NCBI GenBank assembly: GCA_902768065.1 | Contig: CACXJP010000013.1 | Span: 1 to 25,381, forward strand | Direction: 5' to 3' | Source of the DNA: an uncultured Erysipelotrichaceae bacterium | GTDB lineage: Bacteria; Bacillota_I; Bacilli_A; RF39; UBA660 | DNA length: 25,381 bases | In this document: positions 6,926-13,523 of the stretch, in pieces | Layout: every line of letters starts with the position of its first letter | Position numbering within the stretch: position 1 is the first letter of the stretch | Translations under genes and position numbers: made by a program | Notes under the pieces: model-generated | Databases searched by the model: none | Told to the model about the DNA's origin: nothing | The model's input: the letters and a program-made list of their open reading frames with translations, nothing else

Positions 6926-6955
6926 TTGTATCAGAATTATCTAGTGTGATATAAT
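6926..6955 (+). promoter_or_regulatory. Promoter of the 6S-like RNA
   Basis: TTGTAT (6926-6931) is followed by an 18-base spacer and consensus TATAAT (6950-6955). The structured RNA begins seven bases after the -10, the spacing expected for a transcription start. Confidence 0.85.
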
Positions 6956-6961
6956 GTAATT

Positions 6962-7142
6962 GTCAGAGAGATACGAGTAAGACTCTACTAAAACCGACTA
7001 AAATAACGATACGGGAGTTTTGAACTGCTATTGGTGTTGAATACTCTTTATTTGAGGATCCTAAAGATAGCATAGAGACACCCACCTGGACTAAGGACAG
7101 GTTTTATCGTTGTCCCAGACGTATCTCAATTCTGACTTTTTT
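6962..7142 (+). ncRNA. ssrS: 6S-like RNA (SsrS/BsrA candidate)
   Basis: A non-coding stretch of about 180 nt folds into a closed rod. The ends pair as GTCAGA/TCTGAC (6962-6967 with 7131-7136) and GAGATACG/CGTATCTC (6968-6975 with 7120-7127), separated by a 3-nt bulge. Inside are AACGATA/TATCGTT (7005-7011 with 7105-7111), GGTGT/ACACC (7033-7037 with 7078-7082) and TCTTTA/TAAAGA capped by an 11-nt loop. A small 3'-side hairpin ACCTG/CAGGT lies at 7084-7102. Six T follow at 7137-7142. The long closing stem, open middle, terminal hairpin and ~180-nt size match 6S RNA, which mimics an open promoter and sequesters sigma-A RNA polymerase. In B. subtilis the 6S-1 gene bsrA lies between aspS and yrvM (tcdA), the same neighbourhood as here. 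It could be another structured RNA; I did not match a covariance model. Confidence 0.68.
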
Positions 7143-7143
7143 A

Positions 7144-7172
7144 TTGCATTTTTAAGCCTTTTATGATATAAT
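7144..7172 (+). promoter_or_regulatory. Promoter of the 270-residue unknown gene and tcdA
   Basis: TTGCAT (7144-7149), a 17-base spacer and TATAAT (7167-7172) are present, with TGa before the hexamer (extended -10). The promoter begins directly after the T run of the 6S-like RNA, so the following operon is transcribed independently of it. Confidence 0.82.
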
Positions 7173-7196
7173 AGCCGCTATATAGGAGTGGTGGAT

Positions 7197-8009
7197 ATGT
7201 TGATATTACCAATTGTTAATAAAAGACGTGTCATGAATGTTCAAATTAAATTAAAGGATGCATCTAAAGTTCGTAAAGGGGTTTGTTATGACGATGCTGG
7301 TGAGAGTGATATAATTGTCAATAGAGAAAAATTCTCTGAGTCAAGTTTTAAAAACTCAAAAACAGCAACAGCTCCTATCGATTTTATTAGAAGTAAATCA
7401 ATTTTGTATCCTAGAAGATTCTTAGTAACTACTAAAGTTGAGACTGATTCATCTTTATATGATGTTTATGAAGTCCCTCAACCACCTAGAAAAGTAAATG
7501 AAAGTATCGATAAACTTTATAGTAAGGCTATAGTTGATATGCAAAAGGAAATTCCTAATAGACCTAAAAGAGGTAGATATGTTTCATTTGAAGATTTAGG
7601 GTTTCATAAACAATTAACAAGTGATAAGATTGCTTTATTACAAAAAGTAGTTAAGGAATCAAGTGATTCTAATGATTTAGGAAATAAGCTTCAATCTGCA
7701 GGCATTGCTGATTTAGCAGATACTGCTGATTTTATAAATAATTTTGAATGTACAATCCTTTCAGATACAGAAATACCTGAGGATAGTTTACAAGATACAT
7801 TAAAAGCTATGAGTTCTATAAATACAAGAGATTATAGAAATTTAAATAAATACTATAAAATGGCAAAGTCTAACACTGAAATTTATACAAAGATTAGTTA
7901 CATAAATAAGGTTATCTATGATAAACCATTAGTATTACGTAGATTAGGGAATGTAGGTCAAAAAACTTTAATAAAGAAGAAGGTTGATTATGACTACAAA
8001 GCAGCATAA
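7197..8009 (+). CDS. Hypothetical protein upstream of tcdA, 270 residues
   Basis: I do not recognise this protein. The ATG at 7197 follows AGGAGTGG at a good distance; the in-frame GTGs at 7188 and 7191 lie inside that site and are not used. It is soluble with no signal or membrane segment. The N-terminal ~110 residues include basic patches (NKRRVMNVQIKLKDASKVRK) and KSILYPRRFLVTTKVET. A proline-rich linker follows (YEVPQPPRKVN), then a helical region. The C-terminus is strongly basic (RRLGNVGQKTLIKKKVDYDY). The charge pattern would suit nucleic-acid or ribosome contact, but that is a guess. It has its own strong promoter and overlaps tcdA by 20 bases, so the two are co-translated; a link to tRNA or RNA metabolism is plausible by context only. 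Confidence 0.75.
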   Translation: MLILPIVNKRRVMNVQIKLKDASKVRKGVCYDDAGESDIIVNREKFSESSFKNSKTATAPIDFIRSKSILYPRRFLVTTKVETDSSLYDVYEVPQPPRKVNESIDKLYSKAIVDMQKEIPNRPKRGRYVSFEDLGFHKQLTSDKIALLQKVVKESSDSNDLGNKLQSAGIADLADTADFINNFECTILSDTEIPEDSLQDTLKAMSSINTRDYRNLNKYYKMAKSNTEIYTKISYINKVIYDKPLVLRRLGNVGQKTLIKKKVDYDYKAA

Positions 8010-8691
8010 ATTTTCTAGACTTGAGAAAGTTATAGGAAAAGATAATTTAGATATTTTAAGTAAAAAAAGTGTACTAATTCTTGGCTGTGGTGGAGTTGGC
8101 GGATATGTTGCCGAAGCTTTAGCTAGAAGTAATGTTGGTACACTTATTTTAGTAGATTTTGATGATGTAGACATTAGTAATATAAATAGACAAATTGTTG
8201 CATTGACTTCTACTATTGGTAAGAGTAAGGTTGATGTTTTAGAAGAGAGAATCAGTGATATTAATGATAAATGTAAAGTATTAAAGATAAAGAAATACAT
8301 AGATTTAGATAATTATATAGAATTATTTGACTATGATATAGATTTCTTTGTTGATGCTTGTGATACTGTAAGTGTAAAAAAGGCAGTTATTAAAGAATGT
8401 ATTAATAGAAATATAAGTATGATTTCAAGTATGGGTACTGGTAATAAACTTGATCCATCTAAATTGGAAATTGTTGATATAAGAAAAACTGTTAATGATC
8501 CATTGGCAAGGATTATTAGAAAGTTTGTTAAAGATGAGAGAATTAAAGGGAAAGTTATGGTTTTATCTTCTACTGAATTGCCTAAAAAGACTGGAGATAG
8601 AACTCCCGGATCAACCGCTTTTGTTCCATCGTCTGCGGGACTTTTAATAGCAAGTTACGTTGTGAGAAGTTTTATTGAAAATAGTCAGTAG
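7990..8691 (+). CDS. tcdA: tRNA threonylcarbamoyladenosine (t6A37) dehydratase, ThiF/E1-like
   Basis: TcdA (YgdL in E. coli, YrvM in B. subtilis) uses ATP to cyclise t6A at position 37 of ANN-decoding tRNAs to ct6A. The ATG at 7990 is chosen because GAAGAAGG lies just upstream; the TTG at 7984 is not needed. This gives 233 residues, typical for the family. The E1/MoeB-type nucleotide-binding fold is plain: VLILGCGGVGGYVAEALARS (glycine loop), then LVDFDDVDISNINRQ with its conserved Asp and Asn-Arg-Gln, DACDTVSVK, and the TcdA-specific SSMGTGNKLDPSKLEIVDI with later NDPLARIIRK. The gene begins inside the preceding unknown gene and ends in a terminator. Its place after aspS and a 6S-like RNA repeats the Bacillus order. 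Confidence 0.94.
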   Translation: MTTKQHKFSRLEKVIGKDNLDILSKKSVLILGCGGVGGYVAEALARSNVGTLILVDFDDVDISNINRQIVALTSTIGKSKVDVLEERISDINDKCKVLKIKKYIDLDNYIELFDYDIDFFVDACDTVSVKKAVIKECINRNISMISSMGTGNKLDPSKLEIVDIRKTVNDPLARIIRKFVKDERIKGKVMVLSSTELPKKTGDRTPGSTAFVPSSAGLLIASYVVRSFIENSQ

Positions 8692-8702
8692 ACTATTTTT
8701 TA
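8679..8702 (+). terminator. Intrinsic terminator after tcdA
   Basis: An 8-bp stem AAATAGTC / GACTATTT (8679-8686 with 8691-8698) has an AGTA loop and a T tail. It overlaps the tcdA stop codon at 8689-8691. Confidence 0.85.
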
Positions 8703-8742
8703 GTTAGTTTTTTAATTGATTTAAGTTTATGGAGGAGATTTT

Positions 8743-9912
8743 ATGGAGAATATAAGAAAGATATTTCTTACTAGAACAATTCCTGATATGCTATGTGATA
8801 TATATAGTATGCCTGAGATAAAATTTGTTTTTGATGATAAAACGTTAAATGAATTTGTGAACTATTTGGACAAGGATGATAATGATTCATATACTAATGG
8901 ACTTAAATCAATTAATTATTTAGCTAAAAATAGTAAAGATGCAAGAAAAGGTGTTGATGATACATATATTTATGTTACAGATTCTGATAGATTTTTTTAT
9001 CTTCTAAAAAAACTTGTAGAATTTTATTTTGAGGATTATAAACATAGTATAAATGCTTCATACAACTTTATTCGTAGTATTTGGCTACGTATGGGATCTA
9101 ATGATATAGTAAATGTTGAAAAATTTCTTGAGAGGCAAGCATTATTTATGAAGAATTATTCTGTATTACCTGAATATAGAGAAATAGATACTTTTGATAA
9201 TAAAGATGTTCTTGCATATTGTATCAAAGATAATGAAGATTGGTTTGAAACAAATAAAAATATTGTGTTTTCTATACGTAAATATTCAGATGATTTATTT
9301 GATATTCCAATTAATTATGAATTTCCTGCGATTCATTTTGGTATTTCTAAAGAAAATGGTAAACCAATTTGTTATATTTATGGGATACAATCACTTAATG
9401 GATTTCATAACGAAAATATAAAATATGATTTGCAGCCAATTAGAAAGAAATTTCGCAATAAATATGTATCTGCAGACTTTATAATCTGTTTGAGCTTATT
9501 TCTTGATTTTTTGTATGATATTGGTGTTAGAATAGTTGAGGTTCCTACATTACAAGTTTTTAATTATTCTTATCATGAGAATTTGTCATCTAATATTAAT
9601 AATAGTTTTGGCAGTTATACAGATGGTGATAAAAAAGAAATTGAAGAGTTATATGAGAATGGTGATAGAAGTGATAGAGTAGAAGATTATATGCATACTA
9701 AGAAAATGGTTTCAAGATTTGTAGATAAGCAAGATTCTATTAGTTATAATAAGACTGAACGTTTGATATATACTTTTTTGGAAATAATTAATAATAATGA
9801 TTCTATTAAACTTGTTAGTGAGCCATACGGTCAAAGTGATAATATGGTGATTAATCTATATGGAAAGACAAATGTTTTAAGTGATTATAATAAAAAGAAG
9901 AGAACAATATAA
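8743..9912 (+). CDS. Hypothetical protein, 389 residues
   Basis: I do not recognise this protein. The start ATG at 8743 has a good GGAGGAG site. The protein is soluble-looking and rich in Asp, Asn and Tyr, with no signal peptide and no obvious catalytic signature. Landmarks are FLTRTIPDMLCDIYSMPEIK at the N-terminus, FIRSIWLRMGSND (~residues 107-119), FPAIHFGISKENGKPICYIY (~195-214) which reads as a beta hairpin, and FIICLSLFLDFLYDIGVRIVE, a hydrophobic helix-strand unit that is probably buried rather than membrane-spanning. Residues ~290-389 are charged and variable. GISKENGKPICYIYGIQSLN weakly recalls a GNAT-like core but not enough to assign. It lies between tcdA and lexA as a single-gene unit with a terminator at each end. 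Confidence 0.72.
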   Translation: MENIRKIFLTRTIPDMLCDIYSMPEIKFVFDDKTLNEFVNYLDKDDNDSYTNGLKSINYLAKNSKDARKGVDDTYIYVTDSDRFFYLLKKLVEFYFEDYKHSINASYNFIRSIWLRMGSNDIVNVEKFLERQALFMKNYSVLPEYREIDTFDNKDVLAYCIKDNEDWFETNKNIVFSIRKYSDDLFDIPINYEFPAIHFGISKENGKPICYIYGIQSLNGFHNENIKYDLQPIRKKFRNKYVSADFIICLSLFLDFLYDIGVRIVEVPTLQVFNYSYHENLSSNINNSFGSYTDGDKKEIEELYENGDRSDRVEDYMHTKKMVSRFVDKQDSISYNKTERLIYTFLEIINNNDSIKLVSEPYGQSDNMVINLYGKTNVLSDYNKKKRTI

Positions 9913-9928
9913 TATGTTCTCTTCTTTT
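9893..9928. terminator. Bidirectional terminator between the 389-residue gene and lexA
   Basis: A perfect 14-bp stem, AAAAGAAGAGAACA (9893-9906) with TGTTCTCTTCTTTT (9915-9928), has an 8-base loop. The arms themselves end in T tracts on either strand. It contains the plus-strand stop (9910-9912) and abuts the lexA stop (9927-9929). Confidence 0.92.
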
Positions 9929-10544
9929 ATAATTTTCTGTATAAACCAATTACTTTTCCTAAAATTGTACATTCTTTTAAGATAATTGGATCCATAGTAT
10001 CATTTTCTGGTTGTAATCTGAAGTATCCGTTTTCTTTATAGAATGTTTTAACTGTTACTTCATTATTATCATTCATTGCAACAACTGTTTCACCATTTCT
10101 TGCAGTATTTCTTCTTTCTACAATTAATATATCTCCATCATAAATACCTACGTTGATCATTGATTCACCACTTACTTTTAATGTAAATGTTTCTTCTTTC
10201 GTAGATATTAAGTTTGCTGGTAATGAGAAATATTCATCTGGCATTTCTATTGCTTCAATAGGTGATCCAGCAGTTACTTTACCAAGTAATGGTACATCAA
10301 CAATTTTATCATTTGTTTCTAAATATTCATTTGGAACTAATATTTCCAAAGTTCTGTTTTTATTATCATCTTTCTTTATATATCCTTTTTCCTCAAGTTG
10401 TTTAAGATGAAAATGAATTGTTGCAGGAGATGATAGGTGAGCTTCTTCACCAATTTCTCTAACTGTAGGTGGATATCCATTTTTAGCAATCATTTTCTTT
10501 AATATATCCAAAATAAACTTTTGTTTTCCAGTTAATTTTTCCAT
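9927..10544 (-). CDS. lexA: SOS-response repressor LexA
   Basis: LexA dimers repress SOS genes; RecA filaments on ssDNA trigger self-cleavage. The 205-residue length is normal. The N-terminal winged helix includes TVREIGEEAHLSSPATIHFHLKQLEEKGYI (residues 27-56). The cleavage site is Ala92-Gly93 in KVTAGSP. The catalytic dyad is Ser128 (SGESM) and Lys166 (EVTVKTF), so the protein should be cleavable. The ATG at 10544 follows AAGGAAGTG on the minus strand. Its promoter carries LexA-type boxes, indicating autoregulation. The gene faces a small membrane-protein gene with further boxes, the same arrangement as lexA-yneA in B. subtilis. It ends in a strong bidirectional terminator. Confidence 0.97.
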   Translation of the reverse strand: MEKLTGKQKFILDILKKMIAKNGYPPTVREIGEEAHLSSPATIHFHLKQLEEKGYIKKDDNKNRTLEILVPNEYLETNDKIVDVPLLGKVTAGSPIEAIEMPDEYFSLPANLISTKEETFTLKVSGESMINVGIYDGDILIVERRNTARNGETVVAMNDNNEVTVKTFYKENGYFRLQPENDTMDPIILKECTILGKVIGLYRKL

Positions 10545-10566
10545 AAATTCACTTCCTTATGGGTTT

Positions 10567-10595
10567 ATTTTATCATATATTTGTTCGTAAGTCAA
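10567..10595 (-). promoter_or_regulatory. lexA promoter
   Basis: Read on the minus strand: TTGACT (10590-10595), a 17-base spacer and TAAAAT (10567-10572), with TGa before it. The spacer holds a CGAACAAAT half-site, so LexA binding would cover the promoter. Confidence 0.85.
10574..10587 (-). promoter_or_regulatory. LexA box, degenerate, in the lexA promoter spacer
   Basis: On the minus strand this reads CGAACAAATATATG. The left half is perfect for the Gram-positive box (CGAAC-N4-GTTCG) and the right half is poor. It occupies the same promoter position as the good box of the divergent gene. Confidence 0.55.
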
Positions 10596-10606
10596 ACAAA
10601 CGTTTT
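10593..10606. promoter_or_regulatory. LexA box overlapping the lexA -35
   Basis: CAAACAAACGTTTT contains the symmetric core AAAC-N4-GTTT at 10594-10605. It deviates from GAAC-N4-GTTC by one base in each half and overlaps the -35 of lexA. Confidence 0.6.
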
Positions 10607-10626
10607 AATACTTTTTGTGTAAAGCA

Positions 10627-10640
10627 CGAACAAATGTTTT
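10627..10640. promoter_or_regulatory. LexA box upstream of the divergent small gene
   Basis: CGAACAAATGTTTT has core GAAC-N4-GTTT, one mismatch from GAAC-N4-GTTC. It lies ten bases upstream of the small gene's -35 and between the two divergent promoters. Confidence 0.8.
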
Positions 10641-10649
10641 AAAATATCA

Positions 10650-10678
10650 TTGACACGAACAAATATTCGGTATATACT
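10650..10678 (+). promoter_or_regulatory. SOS-controlled promoter of the 55-residue membrane protein
   Basis: Consensus TTGACA (10650-10655), a 17-base spacer and TATACT (10673-10678) are present. The spacer is nearly filled by a LexA box, so the promoter should be strong when LexA is cleaved and tightly closed otherwise. Confidence 0.9.
10656..10669. promoter_or_regulatory. LexA box inside the promoter spacer
   Basis: CGAACAAATATTCG matches CGAAC-N4-GTTCG at nine of ten specified bases. It starts immediately after the -35, directly blocking RNA polymerase when occupied. Confidence 0.88.
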
Positions 10679-10709
10679 TGAAATGTAAAAAAGAAAGGAG
10701 TGAATTAAA

Positions 10710-10877
10710 ATGATGAAAGCACAAAAAATTAGAGAAATTTTAAAGACGGGGATTGTTATAGGACTTATCTATATAATGTTTGTTCTATACTTATTATTTG
10801 TGAGTGATAGAGTTGAAAAATTAGAAAATAGATCTAGTGATGATCCAGTTTATTATTCATTAAAAATTGGTGATTAG
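10710..10877 (+). CDS. Small SOS-regulated membrane protein, YneA/SosA-like division-inhibitor candidate
   Basis: This 55-residue ORF is supported by a strong AAAGGAG site nine bases before ATG 10710 and by a consensus promoter with a LexA box. The basic N-terminus (MMKAQKIREILK) is followed by one membrane helix at about 13-31 (TGIVIGLIYIMFVLYLLF). An outer tail of about 24 residues follows, with VEKLENRSSDDPVYY. The predicted topology is N-in, C-out. It is transcribed away from lexA. In B. subtilis the same position holds yneA and in Staphylococcus sosA; both are SOS-induced single-pass proteins that delay division during DNA damage. It lacks the LysM domain of YneA and is shorter than SosA, so the function is inferred from context, regulation and topology, not sequence identity. 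polA follows after 37 bases with no terminator. Confidence 0.85.
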   Translation: MMKAQKIREILKTGIVIGLIYIMFVLYLLFVSDRVEKLENRSSDDPVYYSLKIGD

Positions 10878-10891
10878 AGTATATTTTATGT

Positions 10892-10897
10892 TATACT
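10892..10897 (+). promoter_or_regulatory. Extended -10 candidate promoter for polA
   Basis: TATACT is preceded by TGt, giving an extended -10. There is no convincing -35 (TTGGTG at 10867 is too far). It would give polA a basal, SOS-independent transcript. Confidence 0.5.
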
Positions 10898-10914
10898 AGA
10901 TGCAGGTGATTAAA

Positions 10915-13515
10915 ATGAAAAAGATTATATTAGTAGATGGTAATAATTTACTTTTTAGAAGTTTTTTTGCAACTGCATATCAAGGAACTATCATGAGAAA
11001 TTCTAAAGGTTTTCCAACAAATGCATTATATGGTTTTATTAATATGATGAATAGAATAATTAAGGAAGAAAATCCAAGTTATATAATGGTTGCATTTGAT
11101 AAGGGAAAAACCTTTAGACATGATAAATATGATGATTATAAGGCTGGTAGGGCTGCTATGCCGGATGAATTAAAGTTGCAGTTTCCTAAGGCTAAAGAAG
11201 TATTACAGGCAATGGGTATTAAGTATTATGAAATAGATAATTATGAAGCAGATGATATTATTGGTACTCTTGCTAAAAAGGTGGATGAAGAAGATGAATT
11301 TATTGCTACAATTGTAAGTAGTGATAAAGATTTATTACAATTAATTAGTGATGAAGTTGTAGTAAAATTATTAAAATCTAATGATCATATAATGATGACC
11401 AAAGATGAATTTAAAAATACATATGGTATTGATCCAATAAAGATGATTGATTTGAAAGCACTAATGGGTGATTCTAGTGATAATATTCCTGGAGTAAAAG
11501 GAATAGGGGAAAAGACAGCTATTAAGCTTCTTACTGAATATAAATCATTGGATGGATTATATGAACATATTGATGAAATAAAGGGTAAAACGAAAGAAAA
11601 ACTAGAGCAGGATAAAGATAATGCTTATATGAGTTATGACTTAGCTACTATATATAGAGAGGTTCCATTAGATTTTGATTTAGAAGATTGTATTTATAAC
11701 GGTTATAATGAAGTGAGATTTAAAGAAGAATTAGAAGAGTTAGAATTTTACTCACTATTAAAAAAGATAGATTTTAGTGGAGTAGAATCAAAAGAAGAGA
11801 AGAAAGAAGAAATTAGTATAAGTGATATTTCCGAATTAAAGAATAAAGAATTTGCTTTCTATTTAGAAACTAGAGGAAATATATATAGTAAAAGTGAAAT
11901 CTTAGGAATTAGTATATATGATGGGGAGAAGTATTATTATATTCCAGAAAATGAGATTGAAAAGTATGATTCTTTATTCAATAATAGTATTGAAAAGTAT
12001 ACTTATGATTTTAAAAAGTGTTTAGTTGTTCTAAATAAAAAAATTAATATAAAGAGTGTTAATTATGATGCAATGATAGCAATGTATTTACTTGATTATG
12101 TTGTTAAAGATGATATAAGCTTTGTTGCTAGAAGCTTTGGTTATAACATTACTGATTATGAGACATTCTTTGGTACTGAAAAAAGACCAAAATTATATGA
12201 TGAGGAAGAGCTAAAAAAACTTGGATGTTTAAAAGCAAAATTTATTTATGAGACAAGGAAAAAAGTTTTAGATAAATTAAAAGAAGATGGAGAAGAAGAA
12301 TTATTTAATAATATTGAAATGCCTTTAGCTAGTGTTTTAGCTGATATGGAGATTACTGGTATCAAGGTAGATAGAGGTTATTTAAAAGACGTTGAAGTTG
12401 ATTTAGATAAACAAATTAAAGTATTGGAAAAAGAAATATATGATTTAGCAGGTAAGGAGTTTAATATATTAAGTCCTTCACAACTTGGACCAATTCTATT
12501 TGTTGATTTAGGTATAAAATATCCAAAGAGAATTAAAGAAGGGCAAAGGTTTCTTACTAATAAAGAAATACTAGATAAAATAAGAGATAAGCATCCTATT
12601 GTTGAGAAAATATTGGAATATAGAACATTAACAAAATTATATTCTAATTATGCTGTTGGATTGGAAGCTGAAATAAGAGAAGATCAAAGAATTCATACAA
12701 TTTTTACTCAAACATTAACAAGAACAGGTAGATTATCAAGTGTTGAGCCTAATTTGCAAAATATTCCTGCAAGAAGTGAATATTCTAGATTAATTAGAAA
12801 AGCATTTATTCCTGATGAAGATTCTGTATTATTATCTAGTGACTATTCTCAAGTTGAACTTAGAATATTTGCTCATATGTCAAATGAGGAAAATCTTATA
12901 AAAGCTTTTATTGAAGAAAAAGATATTCATGCTAAAACTGCATCTGATATTTTTCATGTACCTATGGAAGAAGTAACTAAAGATATGAGAAGAAATGCTA
13001 AAGCTGTTAATTTTGGTATATTGTATGGTATTAGTGGGTTTGGATTATCTGAAGATTTAGGTATTGATATAAAAACTGCTAAGAACTTTATTGATGATTA
13101 TTTAGAGACTTATCCAGGTATTCTAAAATATATGGAAGAAGCTAAAGCAATGGCATATAAATATGGTTATGTAAAGACTTTAATGAATCGTAAGAGAGTT
13201 ATTGAAGAGTTAAATAATAGAAATTATATGATTAGAAGTAGTGGAGAAAGAATGGCATTAAATACACCAATTCAGGGTACTGCTGCTGATATTTTGAAAA
13301 AGGCTATGGTTGAAATATATGATGAATTCAATAAGCGTAATTTAAAGAGTAAAATGTTAATTCAAGTACACGATGAACTCGTATTTAATGTTTTAAATGA
13401 TGAACTAGAGGTTGTTAAAAAAATAGTTAAGGATAAAATGGAAAATACAATTAAATTATCAGTTCCTTTAAAAGTAGATATTGAAATTGGAAATAATTGG
13501 TATGAAGCAAAGTAG
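10915..13515 (+). CDS. polA: DNA polymerase I (5' nuclease, degenerate exo domain, polymerase)
   Basis: PolA fills repair gaps and removes RNA primers. ATG 10915 is chosen because AGGTGA precedes it; the ATG at 10900 has no such site. The protein has 866 residues. The N-terminal 5' nuclease runs over about 1-290 (ILVDGNNLLFRSFF, YEADDIIGTLA, SSDKDLLQL, GDSSDNIPGVKGIGEKTA). The middle domain is 3'-5' exonuclease-like, but FAFYLETRG replaces the FAFDTET motif and the last acidic motif is absent, so proofreading is probably lost, as in other Bacillota Pol I. Polymerase motifs are intact: DYSQVELR (Asp643), RRNAKAVNFGILYG (692-705) and VHDE (Asp820). It lies downstream of the SOS gene and overlaps the fpg ribosome binding site at its stop, forming polA-fpg as in B. 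subtilis polA-mutM. Confidence 0.97.
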   Translation: MKKIILVDGNNLLFRSFFATAYQGTIMRNSKGFPTNALYGFINMMNRIIKEENPSYIMVAFDKGKTFRHDKYDDYKAGRAAMPDELKLQFPKAKEVLQAMGIKYYEIDNYEADDIIGTLAKKVDEEDEFIATIVSSDKDLLQLISDEVVVKLLKSNDHIMMTKDEFKNTYGIDPIKMIDLKALMGDSSDNIPGVKGIGEKTAIKLLTEYKSLDGLYEHIDEIKGKTKEKLEQDKDNAYMSYDLATIYREVPLDFDLEDCIYNGYNEVRFKEELEELEFYSLLKKIDFSGVESKEEKKEEISISDISELKNKEFAFYLETRGNIYSKSEILGISIYDGEKYYYIPENEIEKYDSLFNNSIEKYTYDFKKCLVVLNKKINIKSVNYDAMIAMYLLDYVVKDDISFVARSFGYNITDYETFFGTEKRPKLYDEEELKKLGCLKAKFIYETRKKVLDKLKEDGEEELFNNIEMPLASVLADMEITGIKVDRGYLKDVEVDLDKQIKVLEKEIYDLAGKEFNILSPSQLGPILFVDLGIKYPKRIKEGQRFLTNKEILDKIRDKHPIVEKILEYRTLTKLYSNYAVGLEAEIREDQRIHTIFTQTLTRTGRLSSVEPNLQNIPARSEYSRLIRKAFIPDEDSVLLSSDYSQVELRIFAHMSNEENLIKAFIEEKDIHAKTASDIFHVPMEEVTKDMRRNAKAVNFGILYGISGFGLSEDLGIDIKTAKNFIDDYLETYPGILKYMEEAKAMAYKYGYVKTLMNRKRVIEELNNRNYMIRSSGERMALNTPIQGTAADILKKAMVEIYDEFNKRNLKSKMLIQVHDELVFNVLNDELEVVKKIVKDKMENTIKLSVPLKVDIEIGNNWYEAK

Positions 13516-13523
13516 GTGAGATT

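Noticed and set aside
7968..8300. Minus-strand 110-residue ORF inside tcdA
   Set aside because: Antisense to a well-supported enzyme gene; composition is that of a shadow frame.
8743..9912. Assigning the 389-residue protein as a GNAT acetyltransferase
   Set aside because: No acetyl-CoA-binding Q/RxxGxG/A signature was found; the similarity is only a vague strand pattern.
10880..10897. Hairpin AGTATA/TATACT between the SOS gene and polA as a terminator
   Set aside because: Only 6 bp, no T run after it, and its 3' arm is the likely polA -10.
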